From Thermococcaceae archaeon (lineage in GTDB: Archaea > Methanobacteriota_B > Thermococci > Thermococcales > Thermococcaceae): a stretch of 9,772 nucleotides of DNA. This document shows, in pieces, positions 5,831-9,772 of the stretch. Made by a program: the position numbers and the translations under genes. The stretch lies in assembly GCA_027064745.1 (NCBI GenBank), contig JAMOPD010000281.1, positions 1-9,772 on the forward strand, given 5' to 3'. The notes beneath the pieces were generated by a model. The model worked only from the letters and a program-made list of their open reading frames with translations. It was not told where the DNA came from and searched no databases. Each line of letters starts with the position of its first letter. Position 1 is the first letter of the stretch.

Positions 5831-6988
5831 TTAGATACCGCCTGTCATCATAGCTATAGCATCGTCGATTAATTCATCAATGTCTTTATTGGGACTCTTT
5901 GCTTTTAGCTTTTCAACGAGTCTAACAATGTTTTCAACTGCAGAAACTGTTCTAAGCTCTTTGGGTATGCTTCCAACGGTTGGTATGGAGGGTTTTACTC
6001 CCAATTTAGTGGATATAAGTCGTTCAATCTCACTGGCATGCAATTCTGGGAGTAGTATTAATATCGGGAAATTCATGTCTGTATACTTCGATGAATCTCT
6101 AGTTTCGACAACGAGGATGAAATCCACAGGAAGCTCATAACGTTTGCCCTCAAGTTTAAATCTGAAATAACCTCTCCGTTTAATACTTAGAAGCTTCTGT
6201 ACAAGACCAATGGGAGGTTCATTCAGGATTAGGTACCCCTTGCTTGCTTTTAAAAATAATGGAGCGGTGTAGAGGTTTTTCCCAATTTCTTTCAATTCAA
6301 AATCGGAGATGTCATCAGAATAAGCATCCCAATAAATCACGGGAATCCTGACAATGACATAATCAGCTAAATTTGATATTCTCTCGTGAAATATGCCATC
6401 GTAGACTAGAATACGGTGGTGGTCTAAGTCTATGTATGCGGGTATTTTCACATTTCCCCTAATGATATTATTTAGAAACTCTTCAAGATCAATACTGGCT
6501 TTGTTTTCTACCAGAACGTCCTCACGAAGTTCGAAGAGTTTAAGCTTCTCAATGTATGGATAACCTTGGACTTCACTCAAGTCAATTTTTATTGATCCTT
6601 CTTCCAAATCCACTTCTTGTCCTCTGGCTTTTATTTCCGGGAGTAAGGTCTTGCTAACAGCTGTAATTTGGTAGATAGTATCCTTACCGGAGGTATATAG
6701 AACACCATTTGAAATTAATTTTAGACCTAGCTTGGCTAAGCTTGCAGAAAGTTCTCTTTCAGTTCTTGTACTTATCATAGCCCTTCCACTGACATCCTCC
6801 TTACCCTGTTCGATGACAACAAAATCTGCTGGATGGAGGCCCCTTCTAAAGAAGAACTCCTCAAGTACTTCCATAGCCTTCTCTTTATTCTTTCCATAGA
6901 CTTTGATGAATTCAACTGTACCATTCCGCCTAATTCCAACAAACACCAACGAGTCATATCTCTCTTTTGGAATTTCAACATCCTCCAT
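5831..6988 (-). CDS. uncharacterised protein with a degenerate AAA+-like C-terminal domain
   Basis: I do not recognise this 385-aa protein by name. Its N-terminal third (about 1-120) is a soluble alpha/beta region (YDSLVFVGI, HPADFVVIE, SGKDTIYQITAV). The C-terminal half resembles the core of LonB/MoxR/MCM-type AAA+ ATPases: GYLILNEPPIGLVQKLL at 251-267 in the place of Walker B (xxLFIDE), then GKRYELPVDFILVVETRD at 281-298 in the place of sensor 1, FPILILLPELHASEIERLI at 307-325, and a helical lid with SAVENIVRLVEKLKAK at 349-364. The first Walker B acid is replaced by Asn, and no Walker A GxxxxGK(S/T) is present, so it should not hydrolyse ATP. A scaffold or regulator role is inference. The start at 6988 has GGGAGAT 7-8 nt upstream. 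It follows the phosphodiesterase gene after 11 nt, almost certainly in one transcript. Confidence 0.75.
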   Translation of the reverse strand: MEDVEIPKERYDSLVFVGIRRNGTVEFIKVYGKNKEKAMEVLEEFFFRRGLHPADFVVIEQGKEDVSGRAMISTRTERELSASLAKLGLKLISNGVLYTSGKDTIYQITAVSKTLLPEIKARGQEVDLEEGSIKIDLSEVQGYPYIEKLKLFELREDVLVENKASIDLEEFLNNIIRGNVKIPAYIDLDHHRILVYDGIFHERISNLADYVIVRIPVIYWDAYSDDISDFELKEIGKNLYTAPLFLKASKGYLILNEPPIGLVQKLLSIKRRGYFRFKLEGKRYELPVDFILVVETRDSSKYTDMNFPILILLPELHASEIERLISTKLGVKPSIPTVGSIPKELRTVSAVENIVRLVEKLKAKSPNKDIDELIDDAIAMMTGGI

Positions 6989-6999
6989 TATTATCTCCC

Positions 7000-7512
7000 T
7001 CAGAGGCTCATGACCCCTAGCAACTCCCTATTATCAACATTAACTATTCTAACTTCTCTTTTCTTAGTATCCAGCAGGGCGACACTTTTAATCCCTGTGA
7101 TGTATCCGCAAACTTCTCCCGGATTTATAAGAATTGTCCTTCCACATTCTCTTATTTCATACTTGTGGGTGTGACCCCTTATGAGGATGTCATAGAGATG
7201 GCTCCTAGCCAAAGCGTTAATAATCCGTTCATCCGTTCCATGGATGACCACCATTTTCATGCCTTCAATATTTAGCTCCAGTATTTCATCTTTTATTCCA
7301 AGAACCTTACTTAATCCTGCTCTTTCACCATCATTGTTTCCAAAGACTCCTTTCATGGGTGCTTTGAGCTTTGAAAATTCTTTGGCTGTGAAAGGAGCGA
7401 TATAATCTCCTGCATGGATGACAAGGTCAACTCTACTCTCATTAAATAGCTCAACAGCTTTCTTTATTGCTTGCAGGTTGTCATGGGTATCACTCATGAT
7501 TCCAATCAGCAT
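7000..7512 (-). CDS. MJ0936/YfcE-type metallophosphoesterase
   Basis: The 170-aa protein is a small calcineurin-like phosphodiesterase of normal family length. The full set of metal-binding motifs is visible: SDTHDN (D8, H10), HAGD (D36), GNND (58-61), VVIHG (H91) and GHTH (H114, H116). MJ0936 and E. coli YfcE hydrolyse simple phosphodiesters with Mn or Ni in vitro, while the physiological substrate is unknown, and the same holds here. The ATG at 7512 is preceded by GGTGGT (7521-7516) at an ideal distance and by a TATA box. It is the first gene of a two-gene unit with the degenerate AAA+ protein. Confidence 0.92.
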   Translation of the reverse strand: MLIGIMSDTHDNLQAIKKAVELFNESRVDLVIHAGDYIAPFTAKEFSKLKAPMKGVFGNNDGERAGLSKVLGIKDEILELNIEGMKMVVIHGTDERIINALARSHLYDILIRGHTHKYEIRECGRTILINPGEVCGYITGIKSVALLDTKKREVRIVNVDNRELLGVMSL

Positions 7513-7543
7513 TGCACCACCTGAGAGTTATTTCCACGTTTAA

Positions 7544-7551
7544 GTTTATAG
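7544..7551 (-). promoter_or_regulatory. TATA box of the phosphodiesterase operon
   Basis: The minus strand reads CTATAAAC here, about 35 nt before the ATG at 7512, predicting a transcript start near 7523 and a short leader containing GGTGGT. The left target-site-like repeat of inverted-repeat copy 3 (7555-7561) begins only a few bases upstream, in the BRE region. Confidence 0.6.
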
Positions 7552-7554
7552 GCT

Positions 7555-7636
7555 TAACTAACGATACTGTCAGACTACCCCATACCGGATTTATTATCAA
7601 GCCATCTCACGGATTATCCTGACAGTATGTAACTAA
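7555..7636. mobile_element. MITE-like inverted-repeat element, copy 3, with 7-bp flanking direct repeats
   Basis: The element body is 7562-7629. Its ends CGATACTGTCAG (7562-7573) and TATCCTGACAGTATG (7615-7629) are inverted repeats sharing ATACTGTCAG. The internal GGATTTATTATCA (7587-7599) is identical to that of copy 1 and in the same orientation. The body is flanked by TAACTAA on both sides (7555-7561 and 7630-7636), flush with the ends, which looks like a target-site duplication left by transposition. No transposase is encoded, so mobility would have to be provided in trans. It lies in the divergent promoter region between the phosphodiesterase and gins23 genes and may affect either promoter. 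Confidence 0.7.
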
Positions 7637-7692
7637 AGTGGGAGTTAAAGAGCCCGCTTAGTGGATTTATCATAGGGCACCTTCCGGTGGGG

Positions 7693-7704
7693 AAAGTTTA
7701 AGAG
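7693..7704 (+). promoter_or_regulatory. TATA/BRE region of the gins23-mcm operon
   Basis: AAAGTTTAAGAG, preceded by GGGG, fits an archaeal BRE plus TATA (core GTTTAAGA). It is centred about 25 nt before 7724, predicting transcription from about 7722-7726. This excludes the first in-frame ATG at 7705, which would lie upstream of the transcript start, and favours the ATG codons at 7726-7735. Confidence 0.5.
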
Positions 7705-7734
7705 ATGAATAGCATACATCACGGGATGATGAAC

Positions 7735-8229
7735 ATGTTCATGGGGAGAGCACTCATAGCAGTTAAAATCCTCAAACCCTTCAGAGATTGGAAGGCTGGG
7801 GATAGAATAATAATTGAGGATTGGAAGGCGAAAGAGCTGTGGGAAGCTGGTGTAGTGGAAATTCTTGATGAGACTGATAAAATTCTCGGAGAGATTGACA
7901 GGGCGATAAGGGAGGAGATGCAGAACGAGCCATTGATGCCCCTGCCAGCTGGACTCTATGAGAGGGCAGAGTTTTATATGTATTATCTGGAGAACTACGT
8001 TAGAATAAATGCAGGGGAAAGCATTGAGACCATAAACGTTAAGCTAACAAAGCTGTCCAACCTCAAGAAGAAATTGAGAGATTTAAAGATAATACGATTC
8101 AAAAAAATCCTTGAATCTGTGATGCAGAGGCCTAACAGCCTTGAAATACTATCTCGCCTTTCACCTGAGGAAAGGAGGGTTTATCTAGAGCTTTCGAGTA
8201 TAAGAGACGAATGGTTGGGTGAGAGCTAA
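7735..8229 (+). CDS. gins23: GINS complex subunit Gins23
   Basis: Archaeal GINS binds MCM and GAN/Cdc45-like nuclease to form the CMG replicative helicase; Gins23 corresponds to eukaryotic Psf2/Psf3. The 164-aa product has the B-then-A domain order of that branch. A small N-terminal beta domain (ALIAVKILKPFRDWKAGDRIIIEDWKAKELWEAG split across about 5-40) is followed by a helical A domain with PLMPLPAGLYERAEFYMYYLENY near 66-89 and further helices to the end. The open frame reaches back to an ATG at 7705 (174 aa). The ATG at 7735 is chosen because GGATGAT (7724-7730) sits 4 nt before it and the TATA box would place the transcript start near 7724. Adjacent ATGs at 7726, 7729 and 7741 cannot be excluded. 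Its TAA overlaps the mcm ATG. The gins23-mcm pairing is known from Pyrococcus and Thermococcus. Confidence 0.88.
   Translation: MFMGRALIAVKILKPFRDWKAGDRIIIEDWKAKELWEAGVVEILDETDKILGEIDRAIREEMQNEPLMPLPAGLYERAEFYMYYLENYVRINAGESIETINVKLTKLSNLKKKLRDLKIIRFKKILESVMQRPNSLEILSRLSPEERRVYLELSSIRDEWLGES
8218..8223 (+). promoter_or_regulatory. ribosome binding site of mcm inside gins23
   Basis: GGTGAG, complementary to the archaeal 16S 3' end, lies 5 nt before the mcm ATG, which overlaps the gins23 stop as TAATG. This fixes the mcm start and indicates coupled translation. Confidence 0.75.
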
Positions 8230-9772
8230 TGGACAGGGATGATATGATAGAAAGATATGTGCGCTTTTTCAGGGAGTATGTGGACGATGAGGGGAAAGAG
8301 GTCTATATAAATAAACTCAGAGATTTGCTCACCATTACACCAAAACGCTCACTCCCGATAGACTGGATGCATCTCAACTCCTATGACCCTGAACTTGCAA
8401 ATGAGCTCATAGAAAACCCTGAGGAAAGTATTAATGCTGCTGAAGATGCCATCCAAATAGTCCTTAGAGAACCACCCATACTAAAAAAAGAGGAATTTAA
8501 GATTCATGCAAGATTTTTCAATCTTCCAACTACCCTCCTAGTGAAGGAGCTGGCAAGTGAACATATAAATAGGCTCATTCAGGTTGAGGGCATAATCACC
8601 CGTGTGAGTGAGGTAAAGCCTTATGTTGCCAAGGCGGTCTTCATCTGTAAGGATTGTGGAAATGAGATGCTGCGCCTTCAGAAACCGTATCAGAACATTA
8701 TAAAGCCAACAAAGTGTGATGCCTGTGGCTCAAGAAACATCGAGCTCAATGTCGACAAGAGCAGGTTTGTAAACTTCCAAAGTTTTCGCCTTCAGGATAG
8801 GCCCGAGAGCCTTAAAGGTGGTCAGATGCCCCGTTTTATTGATGCTATCCTGCTGGATGACCTCGTGGACACAGCGTTGCCAGGAGATCGGGTTATTGTA
8901 ACTGGAATTCTTAGGGTTATTCTCGAACAGAAGGACAAGCGACCGATTTTTAAGAAGATCCTTGAGGTCAACCACATAGAACCTCTGAGCAAGGAAATTG
9001 AGGAACTTGAGATAACTCCTGAGGATGAACAGAGAATTAGAGAATTGGCCAAAAGAAAGGACGTTGTTGATGTGATAGTGGATTCAATTGCCCCCGCAAT
9101 CTGGGGACATAAAGATGTTAAGAAAGGCATTGCTCTGGCATTGTTCGGAGGAGTGCAGAAGGTTTTACCTGATGGGACGAAACTTAGAGGGGAGAGCCAC
9201 GTTTTACTCGTTGGGGATCCTGGAGTAGCGAAATGCGTTGATTATGAGACACGAGTTGTTCTTTCGGATGGTACTCTTAGATACATCGGAGAACTTGTGG
9301 AAGAGGCCATTGAAAATGCAAAGAGGAAAGGGATCCTGGGAATCATTGATGACGGCTTTTACGCTCCCATCGAGCTGGAACTTTATGCCCTCGACGCTAA
9401 AACCTTAAAGGTCAGGAAAGTTAAGGCAAACATCGCCTGGAAGCGGAATGCACCGAAGAGAATGTTTAAGATCAAGACTGCGAGTGGAAGGGAGATAAAG
9501 GTAACGCCGACTCATCCATTTTTCATCTTTGAGAATGGGCAGTTTAAGACCAGAAAGGCAGAAGAACTGAAGATTGGGGACTTTATTGCAGTTCCACGGA
9601 GAGTTCCTGTTAATGGCACACCTACAAAGCTTTCAGAAGTTTCTATTGAAAAGCCAAAAACGGCAAAAAGCAGATTAAGTCTCCCAGATGTTGCTGATGA
9701 AGAGTTTTGGCATGTGATTGGCCTCCTGACTGGAGAAGGATACTCCCAAAAGAGGGGAAACAGTGCTACCAT
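8229..9772 (+). CDS. mcm: replicative DNA helicase MCM with intein, 3' truncated by window
   Basis: MCM forms the hexameric motor of archaeal replication, unwinding DNA with ATP. The window holds 514 codons. Residues 1-335 are extein: an N-terminal helical domain with MDRDDMIERYVRFFREYV, an OB-fold with a zinc site C140-x2-C143 and C163-x2-C166, the N-C linker, and the start of the AAA+ domain (DSIAPAIWGHKDVKKGIALALFGG split near 292-315) ending at GDPGVAK (329-335). The Ser expected next in Walker A is replaced by an intein starting at Cys336. The rest of the AAA+ domain, with Walker B and arginine finger, lies beyond the window. The start at 8229 has GGTGAG 5 nt upstream and overlaps the gins23 stop. 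The arrangement matches the essential MCM of Thermococcales. No frameshift is seen. Confidence 0.95.
   Translation, partial: MDRDDMIERYVRFFREYVDDEGKEVYINKLRDLLTITPKRSLPIDWMHLNSYDPELANELIENPEESINAAEDAIQIVLREPPILKKEEFKIHARFFNLPTTLLVKELASEHINRLIQVEGIITRVSEVKPYVAKAVFICKDCGNEMLRLQKPYQNIIKPTKCDACGSRNIELNVDKSRFVNFQSFRLQDRPESLKGGQMPRFIDAILLDDLVDTALPGDRVIVTGILRVILEQKDKRPIFKKILEVNHIEPLSKEIEELEITPEDEQRIRELAKRKDVVDVIVDSIAPAIWGHKDVKKGIALALFGGVQKVLPDGTKLRGESHVLLVGDPGVAKCVDYETRVVLSDGTLRYIGELVEEAIENAKRKGILGIIDDGFYAPIELELYALDAKTLKVRKVKANIAWKRNAPKRMFKIKTASGREIKVTPTHPFFIFENGQFKTRKAEELKIGDFIAVPRRVPVNGTPTKLSEVSIEKPKTAKSRLSLPDVADEEFWHVIGLLTGEGYSQKRGNSAT
9234..9772 (+). mobile_element. intein in MCM Walker A, with LAGLIDADG homing endonuclease start (partial)
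   Basis: The intein begins at TGC 9234 (CVDYETRVVLSDG), with Cys1 as the splicing nucleophile and typical block A residues. Block B is visible about 90 residues on as VTPTHPFF, with the conserved Thr and His of TxxH (T91 and H94 in intein numbering). It is followed by RKAEELKIGDFIAVPRRV. At intein residues 163-170 the first dodecapeptide GLLTGEGY of a LAGLIDADG homing endonuclease appears, with Glu in the catalytic acid position. The second dodecapeptide and the C-terminal HN-Ser junction are outside the window. Insertion between Lys and Ser of the P-loop matches inteins known in Pyrococcus and Thermococcus CDC21/MCM genes. Confidence 0.93.

Noticed and set aside
5763..5832. TATCTT at 5763-5768 and 5827-5832 as a target-site duplication of element copy 2.
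   Set aside because: The repeats are 4 nt or more away from the inverted ends and the second runs into the stop codon of the neighbouring gene, so chance is likely.
2077..7636. CRISPR repeats.
   Set aside because: The three repeats are palindromic units separated by kilobases with genes between them, not regularly spaced direct repeats.
7663..7672. GGATTTATCA as a possible fourth copy of the element core.
   Set aside because: It lacks three bases of the 13-mer and no inverted-repeat ends surround it; a ten-base AT-rich match is weak.
8730..9130. Minus-strand frames of 81 and 102 codons.
   Set aside because: They lie antisense to mcm, whose frame is intact and motif-supported throughout.

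Overview
The window looks like chromosomal DNA of a hyperthermophilic euryarchaeon of the order Thermococcales (Thermococcus/Pyrococcus type). The reasons are archaeal TATA boxes 25-40 nt upstream of starts, GGTG-type ribosome binding sites, a gins23-mcm gene pair whose MCM carries an intein in its Walker A loop, and DUF373, MTH1187-type and MJ0936-type proteins. This is inferred from gene content and motifs; no database was searched.

Layout. (1) 1-1991, minus: an ABC uptake system of the Fe(III)/thiamine/spermidine class, with a fused two-domain permease followed by the ATPase (cut by the window start). No solute-binding protein is present. The 83-nt gap between the two genes holds a decayed second copy of the permease 3' end. 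(2) 2077-2157: a MITE-like inverted-repeat element. (3) 2256-5630, minus: a compact four-gene cluster of an MTH1187/thiamine-binding small protein (3' end apparently frameshifted), a DUF373 membrane protein, a long coiled-coil protein and an endonuclease-IV-like TIM-barrel protein. (4) 5773-5823: a second, shorter inverted-repeat element. (5) 5831-7512, minus: an MJ0936/YfcE-type phosphodiesterase and an unrecognised protein whose C-terminal half resembles an AAA+ domain without Walker A. (6) 7562-7629: a third element, flanked by a perfect 7-bp direct repeat, inside the divergent promoter region. (7) 7735-9772, plus: gins23 overlapping mcm, which runs off the window within its intein.

How it works together. 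GINS23 and MCM are parts of the archaeal CMG replicative helicase and are translationally coupled (TAATG). The intein splits the MCM ATP-binding P-loop, so helicase activity depends on protein splicing. The DUF373 and coiled-coil genes overlap by 32 nt, both start with TTG, and are coupled in turn to the MTH1187 gene by a TTGA junction that appears only if the frameshift is corrected.

The least expected observations are the permease-tail relic, the family of small inverted-repeat elements (one with a probable target-site duplication), the frameshifted MTH1187 gene, and the degenerate AAA+ protein next to a phosphodiesterase. No intergenic stretch exceeds 300 bases.
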